From positions 952,875 to 1,016,874 of the forward strand of contig NZ_CP017639.1 of NCBI RefSeq assembly GCF_001767255.1: a DNA stretch of 64,000 bases. The letters are read 5' to 3'. Shown piece by piece: positions 53,087-62,128 of this stretch. A program made the position numbers and the translations under genes. The stretch's first letter is position 1. Every line of letters starts with the position of its first letter. The notes beneath the pieces are model-generated. The model was not told where the DNA came from and searched no databases. It worked only from the letters and a program-made list of their open reading frames with translations. The stretch comes from Corynebacterium sp. NML98-0116. GTDB lineage: Bacteria > Actinomycetota > Actinomycetes > Mycobacteriales > Mycobacteriaceae.

Positions 53087-53365
53087 CAAAAGGTGTGCTC
53101 ATTGCGCATGTAGGAAAATATTTAGGAGCGCGGTACCTAGAACGAGTGGGTTGACGTCGCTGTACTTTAATTAGCTATAAAGCCTTTGATGTGTAGGGAA
53201 CCCGTGGGTATTGGCCTGCTGACCTTGTAATATGACATATAGCTTTGTGTGCTTTATTATTCGGCTCCAAACCAATAAAAAGGCTGAGGCTCATCTATAG
53301 GAAGCGTATCTCCTCAACGGGCCTAGGCATTGCTGAACTTGACTACTCCTGGAGGCACCACCACC
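53087..53365 (+). other. A/T-rich intergenic region before the DUF4193 gene
   Basis: This is the largest gene-free stretch in the window (279 bases). I see no reading frame longer than about 12 codons and no strong hairpin. TTGACG near 53152 followed after 19 bases by TATAAA is a loose promoter candidate on the plus strand. GGAGG at 53350-53354 is the ribosome binding site of the DUF4193 gene. A long leader or a small RNA cannot be excluded. Confidence 0.4.
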
Positions 53366-53659
53366 ATGGCGACCGATTACGATGCACCGCGTAAGCGCGC
53401 AGAAGACGAGCTTGAGACTGACTCCCTCGAGGGCTTGAAGGCTGCGGAGGTTGCGGGCAGCAGCATGGATGATGACGGTGAAATCGTTGAACCGTTTGAA
53501 CCGCCACTTCAAGATCTGTCTGGTGAGGAACTGAACGTTGAGGTAAAGCCTCGCCAAGATAACGAATTCACTTGTGCGTCTTGCTATTTGGTTCAGAAAA
53601 AGAATCGGCTGGCTTACGAAACCGAAGACGGCCAGAAGATTTGCCTCGACTGCGAGTAG
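53366..53659 (+). CDS. DUF4193 protein
   Basis: 97 residues, acidic. The N-terminus ATDYDAPRKR and the C-terminal zinc-ribbon-like pair CASC ... CLDC (near 72 and 93) mark the actinobacterial DUF4193 family, whose role is unknown but which is conserved and usually well expressed. A strong ribosome binding site (GGAGG, 11 bases before ATG) and a long upstream region fit this. Convergent with the DUF3093 gene. Confidence 0.87.
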   Translation: MATDYDAPRKRAEDELETDSLEGLKAAEVAGSSMDDDGEIVEPFEPPLQDLSGEELNVEVKPRQDNEFTCASCYLVQKKNRLAYETEDGQKICLDCE

Positions 53660-53685
53660 TAGCGAGCAACGCAGTCGCGCGATCC

Positions 53686-54192
53686 CTAGGCGGTCCGCTG
53701 CTCAGGCAAAAACATTCCGAGGATTTTCTCCGGTTCTTTCGCAGCAATTAGCCAGTAGGGGGTTGGGTCCTGAGGATCGTCCAAGACAAGCAGAATATGT
53801 TCTTTCACCCAACCATGCGATACCAAGAAAGCAGCTGGGTCTAATTGTCGTCCGAGAGCATTTCGCTTCGCTGATGCAGGGACAACCATAGATCTGCTGA
53901 CAACGGTGTTGGGTAAGTTGGCGTCGTCAACGACGAGCCAACGAGTGCCGTCGCTGTCTTGCTCGACCGCAATTGTAGTTTTCGAAAGCCATGTCAAGAA
54001 CCAAAAAACTAAACTTCCGATAACGAGCACGGGGATAATAAACCACCAAATATTGCGGTTGAGCGTAAGTTGTGCCCCGATGAGCAGCGTTAATGCTGCA
54101 CCGATGATCCACCAGTACCAAGGCACCCATTGACGCTCCGTATATAAGACTTTGGAACCACTGGATGCCGGTGCGTTTTGGTTGCTATTCAT
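53686..54192 (-). CDS. DUF3093 membrane protein
   Basis: 168 residues. N-terminal family motif [14 protein letters not shown], two transmembrane helices (about 26-44 and 48-68) and a C-terminal soluble domain with [14 protein letters not shown]. Unknown function; in actinobacteria the gene is typically divergent from dut, as here. GATGAGG overlaps closely with the ATG at 54192 as a weak ribosome binding site. Confidence 0.85.
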   Translation of the reverse strand: MNSNQNAPASSGSKVLYTERQWVPWYWWIIGAALTLLIGAQLTLNRNIWWFIIPVLVIGSLVFWFLTWLSKTTIAVEQDSDGTRWLVVDDANLPNTVVSRSMVVPASAKRNALGRQLDPAAFLVSHGWVKEHILLVLDDPQDPTPYWLIAAKEPEKILGMFLPEQRTA

Positions 54193-54288
54193 ACCCTCAT
54201 CAACTCGTCAATTCGATGTACTCCCGAATACGTTACCCAATAACACTAGGCGAAATTATCTTAAGAATGCACACGCAATGGAATCCCG

Positions 54289-54294
54289 TAAGGT
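54289..54294 (+). promoter_or_regulatory. -10 element of dut, leaderless
   Basis: TAAGGT ends seven bases before an in-frame GTG at 54302. If used, the upstream ATG at 54278 is not part of the mRNA. Confidence 0.45.
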
Positions 54295-54301
54295 GTATGA
54301 A

Positions 54302-54748
54302 GTGACCTCTCTTGAACCAATTTCAGTAAAACGTCTTGATCCAGACATGCCGCTTCCTAAACGAGCGCATGAAGGTGACGCCGGGGCGGACCTTTACTCC
54401 TCGGAAACACGGACATTGGCTCCCGGCGAACGGGCGCTCATCGGCACCGGAATTGCTGTCGCGTTGCCCATGGGAACTGTCGGGCTCATTCATCCTCGTT
54501 CGGGACTCGCTGCCAAACACGGGATTTCTATTGTGAACACGCCAGGCACCATTGATGCCCAGTATCGAGGGGAGTTGAAGATTTGCCTTCTTAATACCGA
54601 CCGTGAATGTTCGTTTACAGTTGAACGAGGAATGCGGATTGCTCAACTAGTGGTGCAAAAAGTCGAGTTGGTTGACTTCGTCGAAGTTTCCGAGCTTGAC
54701 GATACCCAGCGTGGTGCCCAAGGATACGGATCAACGGGGCTCGCCTGA
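54302..54748 (+). CDS. dut: dUTP pyrophosphatase
   Basis: Hydrolyses dUTP to dUMP, keeping uracil out of DNA and feeding ThyX. 148 residues from GTG 54302, close to the usual 149 of actinobacterial Dut. Trimeric dUTPase motifs: GDAGADLYS (motif 1), [11 protein letters not shown] (motif 2), [13 protein letters not shown] (motif 3, catalytic Asp), RIAQLVVQ (motif 4) and the C-terminal [10 protein letters not shown] (motif 5, here without the usual Phe). ATG 54278 would add eight residues; the upstream frame to 54152 is rejected. Divergent from DUF3093. Confidence 0.92.
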   Translation: MTSLEPISVKRLDPDMPLPKRAHEGDAGADLYSSETRTLAPGERALIGTGIAVALPMGTVGLIHPRSGLAAKHGISIVNTPGTIDAQYRGELKICLLNTDRECSFTVERGMRIAQLVVQKVELVDFVEVSELDDTQRGAQGYGSTGLA

Positions 54749-54832
54749 GGCCACATTGGGCCCGTACTAGAGTAATTCTCACCCGAAGAAACTTTTTTGA
54801 AATACACAACTTCACTCGAAAGGTGATCACCC

Positions 54833-55696
54833 ATGGCATGGTGGCCATTTGGTAAAAAGAAGAAAGACCAGCAGAAGGAAGACGCTGCCCCAGCTCAGAC
54901 GGAGGCAGAGACCAACGACGATCTAGAGGTCACAGCACCAAAGTCTCAGGACACGGGGATTGCAGCGGATACTGATCCATCCCAGACTCCATCAGCCACT
55001 GGTACTCTTGCCGATTATGATCCAATCAGCGGATCTACCGGTCCGTTCGACGGCGACAACGTCGACATTGAGGAGTTCGATTTTTCTGACTTCTCCCAGG
55101 TGAACCTCAACCTCGGATCAATGCAGATTCCGCTGCCAAAGGATTCGCAGGTGCAGATTGAAATGGGCGAGAACGGCCCGAAGATGGTGCACATCGTTAC
55201 CAGGTACGGTCGCATCACTCCGGTTGCTTTCGCTGCACCGCGTAACGGCGGCCTGTGGGCCGAATCGGCAGAAGAAATTGCCGAGGGCATGAAGAACGAG
55301 GACATGCCTGTCGAGTTTGAAGAGGGCCCCTGGGGAACCGAAATCGTTGGTACTGGCGCTAACGGCGTGATCCGCATCATCGGTGTTGAGGCGCCTCGAT
55401 GGCTGTACCGTGTCACGTTGGCCGCTCCGGCGGGAATGGAAGAACAGCTTGCTGAGCTCGGGCGGGAAGTCGTAGCACGCAGCTTTGTTTACCGCGGTCC
55501 GGACCCAATTTTGGCGGGTAACTCTTTGCCAGTCGTCCTGCCTGCGCAGTTGGCTCGGCAGGTGCAGCAGGCTGTACAGGAGCGGGCTGCGCAGGAGTCG
55601 CAGCAGCAGAGCCCACAGGCTGGAAACCCGAACGCCCTGAGTGACGCGCTGAAACAGATCATCGCACAAAACAACGAAGCGAATAAGAATAATTAA
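54833..55696 (+). CDS. DUF3710 protein
   Basis: 287 residues. A short basic N-terminus (MAWWPFGKKKKDQQ), an acidic Pro/Thr-rich linker to ~75, then the DUF3710 core (~85-225, with GPFD near the start and GPWGTEIVG, VEAPRWLYRV inside), and a Gln/Ala-rich C-terminal tail. The family is actinobacterial and uncharacterised, normally downstream of dut. AAAGGTGAT precedes the ATG; TAGAGT (54768-54773) is a possible -10. The stop overlaps the next start by one base (TAATG). Confidence 0.86.
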   Translation: MAWWPFGKKKKDQQKEDAAPAQTEAETNDDLEVTAPKSQDTGIAADTDPSQTPSATGTLADYDPISGSTGPFDGDNVDIEEFDFSDFSQVNLNLGSMQIPLPKDSQVQIEMGENGPKMVHIVTRYGRITPVAFAAPRNGGLWAESAEEIAEGMKNEDMPVEFEEGPWGTEIVGTGANGVIRIIGVEAPRWLYRVTLAAPAGMEEQLAELGREVVARSFVYRGPDPILAGNSLPVVLPAQLARQVQQAVQERAAQESQQQSPQAGNPNALSDALKQIIAQNNEANKNN

Positions 55697-56949
55697 TGAG
55701 TGCCCAACCATCGCTGACACCAGGCGACAGCATTCAAGTCACATTCCACGCCTTTGCTCACGGCGGTGAGGCTATTGCCCTTGCCAATGACGGACGAGTT
55801 GTCTTCGTGCAAGGCGCTCTACCTGGAGAAACAGCGACCGTCAAACTGCTGAAAGTGAAAAAGCGGTGGGCTCGCGGTGAACTGCTCGAGATACAACAAA
55901 CTTCACCAGATCGAGTGAAGGTAGGATGTCCTGCTGCTGCGGCAGGTGCGGGCTGCTGCGACTTTGCGCATATTAGTGAATCTCTGCAGCGGGCCGCCAA
56001 AACAGAGGTACTTGTTGGACAGCTTGAAAAAATGGCACGTCCATCTGGTGTGCTTGATGGCATTGATCTCACCGCCATTTCGGTTCAGGCTTTAGCGCCT
56101 ACGACCGGATGGCGGACGCGTATCCGACTCGGCACTGATGCGCAGGGGCGTGCCGGTTTCAGGAAAGCACGTTCCAATGACGTCGTCGCCGAGCGTTGTA
56201 CTCAGGCGATGCCGGAACTCTTTGACGGGATTGTTGGCGATGGGGCACGACGATTTACTCCTGGGTCTGAGATAGTCGTCGTCATCGATTCTCTCGGGAA
56301 CCGGCATGTCGTTGAAACGAGCAAAGTCCAACGCGGACGGCGCGTGGAACGAATAGACCGTACGGTTGAAGGCTCCGGCAACATCGTAGAAATGGTCGGA
56401 AACGATAGGTTTGAGTTTCCGGCGACTGCGTTTTGGCAGGCGCACCGTAGTGCACCGTCGGCATATGCAGATCTGGTGCGTGAGTGGTCCCTTGCGGGGA
56501 GGCCTTATCAGAACAATTCCGGTTGGGACCTCTATGGCGGAGTAGGGCTCTTTGTTCCATCCATGTCCGCGGCACTCGGTGGTGGTCCGGTTGCAACCGT
56601 CGACTATTCGAAGTCCGCGATGGCGCATTCTCAGCCTGCACTTGCAAGCCTCGACGTCAACAAAGTCAACTCCCGGGTAGAAACAGGAATTCGATCCTTG
56701 CCCCCCGCGGGCCTGGTTGTGCTCGACCCTCCTCGAACTGGTGCTGGAGACAAAGTGATTCATGATATCGCAGCGGCGAGTCCGCAGCGAGTGATTCACA
56801 TTGGGTGCGATCCGGCAACATTTGCTAGAGATTTAGCAAGTTGGGGAGCATGCGGATATCACGTAACTGAGATAAAAGTCATCGATGCATTTCCAGGAAC
56901 GCATCACTTTGAAACGCTTGCATGCCTGGAGCCTCTGCGTCCTCATTAG
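55696..56949 (+). CDS. TrmA/RumA-type RNA (uracil-5-) methyltransferase
   Basis: 417 residues: N-terminal TRAM domain (~8-70), a cysteine segment, and a C-terminal SAM methyltransferase domain. The LDPPRTGAG motif (near 338) and the nucleophile Cys in HIGCDPATFARDL (near 375) are typical of uracil-C5 methyltransferases of 23S rRNA or tRNA. The usual Fe4S4 pattern C-x5-C-x2-C is altered here: CPAAAAGAGCCDFAH has a Cys pair instead. The target base is unknown. Overlaps DUF3710 by one base. A GGGGCGTGCGCCCC hairpin follows at 56954-56967. Confidence 0.86.
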   Translation: MSAQPSLTPGDSIQVTFHAFAHGGEAIALANDGRVVFVQGALPGETATVKLLKVKKRWARGELLEIQQTSPDRVKVGCPAAAAGAGCCDFAHISESLQRAAKTEVLVGQLEKMARPSGVLDGIDLTAISVQALAPTTGWRTRIRLGTDAQGRAGFRKARSNDVVAERCTQAMPELFDGIVGDGARRFTPGSEIVVVIDSLGNRHVVETSKVQRGRRVERIDRTVEGSGNIVEMVGNDRFEFPATAFWQAHRSAPSAYADLVREWSLAGRPYQNNSGWDLYGGVGLFVPSMSAALGGGPVATVDYSKSAMAHSQPALASLDVNKVNSRVETGIRSLPPAGLVVLDPPRTGAGDKVIHDIAAASPQRVIHIGCDPATFARDLASWGACGYHVTEIKVIDAFPGTHHFETLACLEPLRPH

Positions 56950-56975
56950 GAATGGGGCGTGCGCCCCGCAAGGTG

Positions 56976-56981
56976 TAAACT
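56976..56981 (+). promoter_or_regulatory. Candidate -10 of dxs
   Basis: TAAACT would start a transcript near 56988 with a 35-base leader containing AAAGGAG (57004-57010) and GAGGA (57016-57020). It follows a small GC-rich hairpin after the RNA methyltransferase gene. Confidence 0.45.
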
Positions 56982-57022
56982 AGCGTCAACTATTGCTTGT
57001 TCTAAAGGAGAAGTAGAGGACC

Positions 57023-58960
57023 GTGGGACTGATAGGTAAACTCAATTCGCCAGCGGATTTGAAGTCGTTGGCGCCTGGGGAATTATCAGATCTCGCTGAT
57101 GAAGTACGCCAGTTTTTAATTGAGAAGGTGTCAGCAACGGGAGGTCACCTGGGGCCGAACCTCGGCGTTGTCGAGTTGACAATTGCACTGCATTACGTAT
57201 TCGACTCGCCAACGGAACCGGTCGTTTTTGATACCTCTCACCAGTCGTACGTGCATAAAATTCTGACCGGGCGTGCTGGTCAGTTTGATTCCTTGCGTCA
57301 GAAAGACGGTCTTTCTGGCTATACCTCGCGCTCGGAGTCGGAACATGATTGGACTGAGTCATCGCACGCGAGTGCTTCGCTTTCAATTGCAGATGGCTTA
57401 GCGAAAGCCAAGTACATTCAGGGCAAGGGCGACGAAAATGTTGTCGCCGTCGTCGGTGACGGTGCACTGACAGGTGGGATGTGCTGGGAAGCGCTGAACA
57501 ACATTGCAGCCGCAGAACGCAACGTAGTCATAGTCGTAAATGACAATGGTCGCTCGTATTCGCCAACTATTGGTGGTTTTGCGAACAACCTGACTCGCCT
57601 TCGTGATCAGCTCGCAGCTTTGCGCATGAAACCCGGCTACGACGACGTAATGGAATCCGGTAAGAAGACCCTCAAGTCGATGGGTTGGGTCGGAGAACGG
57701 ACGTTTGAAGCGCTTCATGCGCTGAAAGAAGGAGTGAAGGCCCAGGTTATCCCAACAGAGATGTTCCCGGAGCTGGGGATGAAGTACGTTGGGCCAGTAG
57801 AAGGTCACGACCTCACGGCGTTGCTAAGCGCTTTCGAGTACGCGAAGACCTACGAGGGGCCCTTGATTGTGCACGTTGTGACTGAGAAAGGCCACGGCTT
57901 CGCCCCCGCAGTTAACAACATCGCCGACCAAATGCACTCCACTGGTGCGATTGACCCTGTTACAGGAGAAACTCTGAAGAAGTCCAAGCCAGGGTGGACA
58001 TCAATTTTCACCGAGGAACTTCTCGACGCCGCTAGGACTCGACGTGACATTGTCGCAATCACGGCCGCTATGGCTGGGCCGACAGGCCTTGCACCGTTCG
58101 CAGAGGAATTTCCTGACAGATTTTTTGATGTCGGTATTGCGGAGCAGCATGCGATTGCCTCTGCCAGCGGGCTTGCTCTCGGGGGACTGCACCCCGTTGT
58201 CGCGGTCTACTCCACATTTTTGAACCGAGCTTTCGATCAGCTCCTGATGGACGCAGCACTTATCAAGCAGCCGTTGACTGTAGTGCTCGATAGAGCGGGC
58301 GTCACTGGTACGGACGGCGCAAGCCACAACGGCGTGTGGGATATGGCGCTGACGTCAATCGTCCCAAATATTCGTGTCGCGGCGCCTCGCGATCCGCAGC
58401 AGCTAAGGGAACTGTTTAGGGAAGCTTTGACTGTTAAGGACGGGCCAACTGTTGTCCGGTTCCCTAAGGGGAGCGTCGGGGAGGACCTAGCAGCTATTAA
58501 GCGGCTGCCAGGTGGCGTCGATATTCTTCGAGAACCATCATCGACTGCGCAAGATGATGAAAGCGACCAGACAGTTGATGTGTTGATTGTTGCAGTGGGA
58601 GTTTTTGCGGATTCGGCACTACGGGTCGCTGAACGATTGGAATCGGACAATGTTCGAGTTACCCTGGTAGATCCCCGTTGGGTTGTGCCTGTTTCCCCTG
58701 ATATTCTCGATCTTGCGGTTGAGTCCGATCTTGTCGTGGTGTATGAAGACGGGATCGTACATGGAGGCGTTGGTTCAGCAATTGCAGAAGCGTTGTCCTA
58801 CGCTGAAATCGACACACCGCTGCGGCATATTGCATTTCCTCAGGTGTTCCCAGAGCACGCTTCCCGGGAACAGATCTTTGAAGAATTCGGTATGGACGAG
58901 TCAGCTGCGACGAAAAAGATTCGCGAGTGGGTACGCGGCCTTGAGGACCACGATCAATAA
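57023..58960 (+). CDS. dxs: 1-deoxy-D-xylulose-5-phosphate synthase
   Basis: First enzyme of the MEP isoprenoid pathway: pyruvate plus glyceraldehyde-3-phosphate gives DXP, leading to the DMAPP used by MiaA and to menaquinone and decaprenyl carriers. 645 residues, typical length. Thiamine diphosphate motif [17 protein letters not shown] (~146-162), active-site His in [11 protein letters not shown], and the transketolase central and C-terminal domains (GIAEQHAI near 373). GTG start after AAAGGAG and GAGGA. Converges on rnd. Confidence 0.96.
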   Translation: MGLIGKLNSPADLKSLAPGELSDLADEVRQFLIEKVSATGGHLGPNLGVVELTIALHYVFDSPTEPVVFDTSHQSYVHKILTGRAGQFDSLRQKDGLSGYTSRSESEHDWTESSHASASLSIADGLAKAKYIQGKGDENVVAVVGDGALTGGMCWEALNNIAAAERNVVIVVNDNGRSYSPTIGGFANNLTRLRDQLAALRMKPGYDDVMESGKKTLKSMGWVGERTFEALHALKEGVKAQVIPTEMFPELGMKYVGPVEGHDLTALLSAFEYAKTYEGPLIVHVVTEKGHGFAPAVNNIADQMHSTGAIDPVTGETLKKSKPGWTSIFTEELLDAARTRRDIVAITAAMAGPTGLAPFAEEFPDRFFDVGIAEQHAIASASGLALGGLHPVVAVYSTFLNRAFDQLLMDAALIKQPLTVVLDRAGVTGTDGASHNGVWDMALTSIVPNIRVAAPRDPQQLRELFREALTVKDGPTVVRFPKGSVGEDLAAIKRLPGGVDILREPSSTAQDDESDQTVDVLIVAVGVFADSALRVAERLESDNVRVTLVDPRWVVPVSPDILDLAVESDLVVVYEDGIVHGGVGSAIAEALSYAEIDTPLRHIAFPQVFPEHASREQIFEEFGMDESAATKKIREWVRGLEDHDQ

Positions 58961-58964
58961 GGCA

Positions 58965-58983
58965 CTCGCTGCCTAGCGGCGAG
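58965..58983. terminator. Small hairpin at the dxs/rnd convergence
   Basis: CTCGCTGC (58965-58972) and GCGGCGAG (58976-58983) can pair with one wobble over the stop codon of rnd. No T run follows, so the function is doubtful. Confidence 0.3.
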
Positions 58984-60169
58984 GTTCCGGCTGTTCCGCC
59001 ACGAAAATAGGTGCTAGGAAGTCTATCTGCCATTCGCGCAGTCCCATCTGCTTGAGCAGGGGACGGGTATATTCCATTGGCCAATCTAGACGTTCGTGGA
59101 AGGCGGTCCATATGGTCCGTTCGAGGACCTTGTTCGTCAAAATCAGCTCTTTGCGGATCTTAAGAGTCTCGGCGATTTCGGCGACCCGATTGTTTATGTT
59201 TTGTCGCGTACGTAGCGCCACTTTGTTGTGCCTTGTCCACTCCCAAATGCTTTTCCTAGTAGGTAAGCGAATTTGTTCCCTTAGTGCTTTTTCAAATGGG
59301 GATAACAGCGCATCATGGATTGTCTCGAGCCAGAAGTATGGATAGTTGGTGAGCGCATGGGTTGCACCGTCAAACGCCAGCAATTCGTCAACGGTCGTTG
59401 GGCGGGACTGAGCCAGTGGTACCAGCATCTTGTTCGGAAGTACTAATCCCGGAGCTATGTCTTGGTCGTAGGCAAAACAATCGCGAGCATCCCAAAGCCA
59501 CTTCGTCAAAGTGAGCTCGAGATCCGATAATTTGTCCGAAACCTGGGGTATATCGAGCCAAGAATGTTTCTTTACCCCCGGGTTTGAACGCGTAGCTACC
59601 AAATGAGCAAATTCTTGATTCGCGTATTCAAGTTTGCCTTGCATATCGAGGAGGTGTACTAAGGCCTGTTCAAGGTGGGGCAGGTAAATAACGTCCTGCG
59701 CTGCGTACTCGAGCATTGAGTCAGTCAGTGGTGTCTGTGACCAATCGGCATCGCCGTGCTGCTTGGGAAGTGAGACTTGGCAAAACTCCTTTACCAACAC
59801 GCCAAGTTTGGTTGCTGGGTATCCTGCAAATCGTGCTGCAAGTTCGGTATCGAAAATAGTGGACGGGCGTAATCCTAATTGCGCGAGACACGGTAGATCC
59901 TCTCTCGCCGCGTGTATTACCCACTCCTGATCATTGCAGACTGGTGCAAAGTACTGTTCGAACTCGTCTCGATAGTGCTCAGGGGCAATGAGGAACGTTC
60001 CCGCGTCTTTGCGGTAGATCTGTACGAGGAATGCTCGGTCATCGTAGCGGTACGCGCCGGCTCGTTCGGTATCGATACAAAAAGGACCAAGTCCTTCGGC
60101 TAATCGATCAGCTACCTCGGCAAACTGCGATGGATGATCGACAAAGGTGTAGGACAAATTCACTTCCAT
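58973..60169 (-). CDS. rnd: Ribonuclease D
   Basis: 3'-5' exoribonuclease for tRNA and small RNA maturation. 398 residues: DEDD exonuclease domain (1-190) with Asp33-Thr34-Glu35, the HAAREDLPCL motif II and YAAQDVIYL motif III, followed by an HRDC domain (~215-295, AQSRPTTVDELLAFDG) and a C-terminal helical domain of actinobacterial RNase D. The ATG has TAGTAT eight bases upstream. Downstream of the DUF3000 gene on the same strand with a separate promoter. Confidence 0.93.
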   Translation of the reverse strand: MEVNLSYTFVDHPSQFAEVADRLAEGLGPFCIDTERAGAYRYDDRAFLVQIYRKDAGTFLIAPEHYRDEFEQYFAPVCNDQEWVIHAAREDLPCLAQLGLRPSTIFDTELAARFAGYPATKLGVLVKEFCQVSLPKQHGDADWSQTPLTDSMLEYAAQDVIYLPHLEQALVHLLDMQGKLEYANQEFAHLVATRSNPGVKKHSWLDIPQVSDKLSDLELTLTKWLWDARDCFAYDQDIAPGLVLPNKMLVPLAQSRPTTVDELLAFDGATHALTNYPYFWLETIHDALLSPFEKALREQIRLPTRKSIWEWTRHNKVALRTRQNINNRVAEIAETLKIRKELILTNKVLERTIWTAFHERLDWPMEYTRPLLKQMGLREWQIDFLAPIFVAEQPEPRR

Positions 60170-60177
60170 GCGTACAC

Positions 60178-60183
60178 ATACTA
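60178..60183 (-). promoter_or_regulatory. -10 element of rnd, leaderless
   Basis: TAGTAT on the minus strand is followed by eight bases and the rnd ATG. It lies directly after the stop of the DUF3000 gene. Confidence 0.5.
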
Positions 60184-60186
60184 ATG

Positions 60187-60765
60187 CTACGAAATGGTTC
60201 GCACACCTTCGGGTGGCAGACCCGCCACTAAACTGAGGACATTTGCAAACGCTTCCACATGTGATGACAGATCAATTCCTTCAGCTGTCCAAGATGCGCG
60301 CATCTCCAATTGGTACGCCCGCGGAGGGCCGCCAATCTCCCCGTAGCGGACGGAAGCTGTGGAGGTTACCGTACCTCCAAGGTTGGTAAACCCGGCCCCA
60401 TTGCCATCGAGCGACTCGTTAAGCCACTGCCATGCCACATCGGGGAGAAGTGGATCCGCCGCGACAGCATCGTCCATATCTGCCTGGATATAGGCGACTA
60501 GTCGCATTGAACCCTCCCAGGCCTCTTCGGCGTCGGGGGAATGAAGCAGGATGAGGCGACCGAACGCGTCACCTTGGTCTGGCTTGGTCTGGATAACCTC
60601 AAGCCCAACGGCGTGGCTAAACGGTGCAGGCCGCTGAGGAGGCCGAATGGTACCGATGGAGATTTCTGGGCGCACTTGAGCCTTATGCATCGATTCGACC
60701 GCTGCGGTGAACTCCGCAGGAGTCGACGCGCTCTCGCTTGGGGAGGTGGTATCCGAGTTCATCAC
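60187..60765 (-). CDS. DUF3000 protein
   Basis: 192 residues, acidic, no membrane segment. The actinobacterial DUF3000 family is recognised by the PEISIGTIRPPQRPAPFSHA segment (~35-55) and RLILLHSPDAEEAWEG. No function is known; the gene is typically next to rnd and hemQ. GTG 60765 is chosen from the minus-strand -10 seven bases upstream; ATG 60762 is the adjacent alternative. Confidence 0.82.
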   Translation of the reverse strand: MMNSDTTSPSESASTPAEFTAAVESMHKAQVRPEISIGTIRPPQRPAPFSHAVGLEVIQTKPDQGDAFGRLILLHSPDAEEAWEGSMRLVAYIQADMDDAVAADPLLPDVAWQWLNESLDGNGAGFTNLGGTVTSTASVRYGEIGGPPRAYQLEMRASWTAEGIDLSSHVEAFANVLSLVAGLPPEGVRTIS

Positions 60766-60772
60766 GCCAACC

Positions 60773-60778
60773 AAGCTA
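60773..60778 (-). promoter_or_regulatory. -10 element of the DUF3000 gene, leaderless
   Basis: TAGCTT on the minus strand is followed by GGTTGGC and then GTG 60765. Confidence 0.5.
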
Positions 60779-60951
60779 ATGAGGATGCGGCTTTGAGGGG
60801 GCGAGGCGCGCCGTATATTGGTTGGCAAGATTCAGCGTTTGCAGCGAAGTGTACACTGAACTAGTACTTTCGTTTGATGTATGTTTTTATAGCGACGGTT
60901 GGTCGCCTTGGCATCCAACGTGTTTCCGTGAATCTCAGAAGGAGAGTTTAA

Positions 60952-61653
60952 ATGGCGAAGCTTGACTACGAAAAGCTGAACGCAACCCAGCGCTACCTGC
61001 AGTACGCGGTATTTCGTGCGATCCCAGGTGCACTTGGTACCGAGCGCGACGAAGTTATCGCAGAAGCGGAAAAGTTCTTTGAGCAGCTCAAAGAGGAAGG
61101 GAAAGTTGTCGTACGTGGTATCTATGACAACACTGGTATTCGGGCTGACGCGGACTTCATGATCTGGTGGCATGCGGAGGAATTCGAGTACATCCAGGAT
61201 GCACTCGCGCGATTCCGCCGTGACACCGCGTTCGGTCAGCTGTTGGAGGTTTCGTGGCTCGGTAATGGAATTCACCGCCCTGCGGAGTTCAACAAGTCGC
61301 ATCTTCCGAGCTTCATCATGGGGGAGGATCCGAAGGACTGGATTACGGTGTACCCATTCGTTCGTTCATACGACTGGTACGTAATGGAGCCTGAGAAGCG
61401 TCGCAAGATCCTAATGGAGCATGGCATGGCAGCACGCGACTATGCAGACGTTCGTGCCAACACCGTCGAGGCCTTTGTCCTTGGCGACTATGAGTGGATG
61501 CTTTCGTTCGAGGCGGACACGCTGGAGCGTATTGAGTCACTTATGAAGACGATGCGCTACACAGAAGCGCGCCTTCACGTCCGAGAAGAAATCCCGTTCC
61601 AGACCGGTCGCCGCGTCGCAAGCATTGCTGACGTCATAAAGGTTCTGCCGTAG
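60952..61653 (+). CDS. hemQ: Coproheme decarboxylase HemQ (ChdC)
   Basis: Last step of the coproporphyrin-dependent heme pathway of Gram-positive bacteria: oxidative decarboxylation of coproheme to heme b with H2O2. 233 residues. Catalytic Tyr134 in VYPFVRSYDWY, His117 in KSHLPS and the proximal heme ligand His157 in MEHGMA correspond, shifted by one, to Tyr135, His118 and His158 of the C. diphtheriae enzyme. AGAAGGAGAG precedes the ATG. The gene is divergent from DUF3000 and convergent with msrB. Confidence 0.96.
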   Translation: MAKLDYEKLNATQRYLQYAVFRAIPGALGTERDEVIAEAEKFFEQLKEEGKVVVRGIYDNTGIRADADFMIWWHAEEFEYIQDALARFRRDTAFGQLLEVSWLGNGIHRPAEFNKSHLPSFIMGEDPKDWITVYPFVRSYDWYVMEPEKRRKILMEHGMAARDYADVRANTVEAFVLGDYEWMLSFEADTLERIESLMKTMRYTEARLHVREEIPFQTGRRVASIADVIKVLP

Positions 61654-61672
61654 CTGGCATTGCGAAATCAAA

Positions 61673-61710
61673 AACTCCCTCAGCGCATCTCGGCGCTGGG
61701 GGAGTTCTTT
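61673..61710. terminator. Bidirectional terminator between hemQ and msrB
   Basis: AACTCCCTCAGCGC (61673-61686) pairs with GCGCTGGGGGAGTT (61693-61706), one wobble, six-base loop. TTCTTT follows on the plus strand and GTTTTTGATTT on the minus strand, so it can end both convergent genes. msrB ends only three bases beyond the stem. Confidence 0.88.
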
Positions 61711-62128
61711 AATCGTCTTTTCTTGGGGCATCAAACTTCAGAGAAATTGAATTGATGCAGTATCTCTGATCGGTTGGTGTGTTGAAACCCTCACCCTCGA
61801 ATACATGCCCCAGGTGGGAATGGCATTGAGCGCAAAGCACCTCAGTTCTTACCATCCCGAGAGAGTAATCGGCTCGCTTGATGACGGCGGCTTCGCTATC
61901 AGGAGCGTAGAACGCTGGCCACCCGCAGTGGGCGTCGAACTTCGTTGTAGAGCGGAACAACTCTGCGCCGCATGCACGGCACACGTAGATGCCTTCTTCG
62001 AAATGGTCGGTGTACTCACCAACTCCAGGTGCTTCGGTGCCGGCTTGCCGAAGTACACGGAATTCCTCAGGGACGAGGTGAGCTTTCCACTCTGCTTCCG
62101 TCATCTGCTGAAAACGATTCTCTGTCAT
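61709..62128 (-). CDS. msrB: Peptide-methionine (R)-S-oxide reductase MsrB
   Basis: Repairs methionine-R-sulfoxide in proteins. 139 residues. Zinc cysteines form two CxxC pairs, CRAC and CAQC; the catalytic Cys is in QRYCINSISL near the end; the conserved HCGWPAF and GHVFEGEG motifs are present. ATG 62128 gives the family N-terminus (MTENRFQQMTEAEWKAHL). The first 62 bases overlap the end of aftC, so the gene is read in an operon with it. Confidence 0.94.
   Translation of the reverse strand: MTENRFQQMTEAEWKAHLVPEEFRVLRQAGTEAPGVGEYTDHFEEGIYVCRACGAELFRSTTKFDAHCGWPAFYAPDSEAAVIKRADYSLGMVRTEVLCAQCHSHLGHVFEGEGFNTPTDQRYCINSISLKFDAPRKDD

Noticed and set aside
54152..54277. N-terminal extension of Dut to 54152
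   Set aside because: Overlaps the start of the divergent DUF3093 gene and is not Dut-like.
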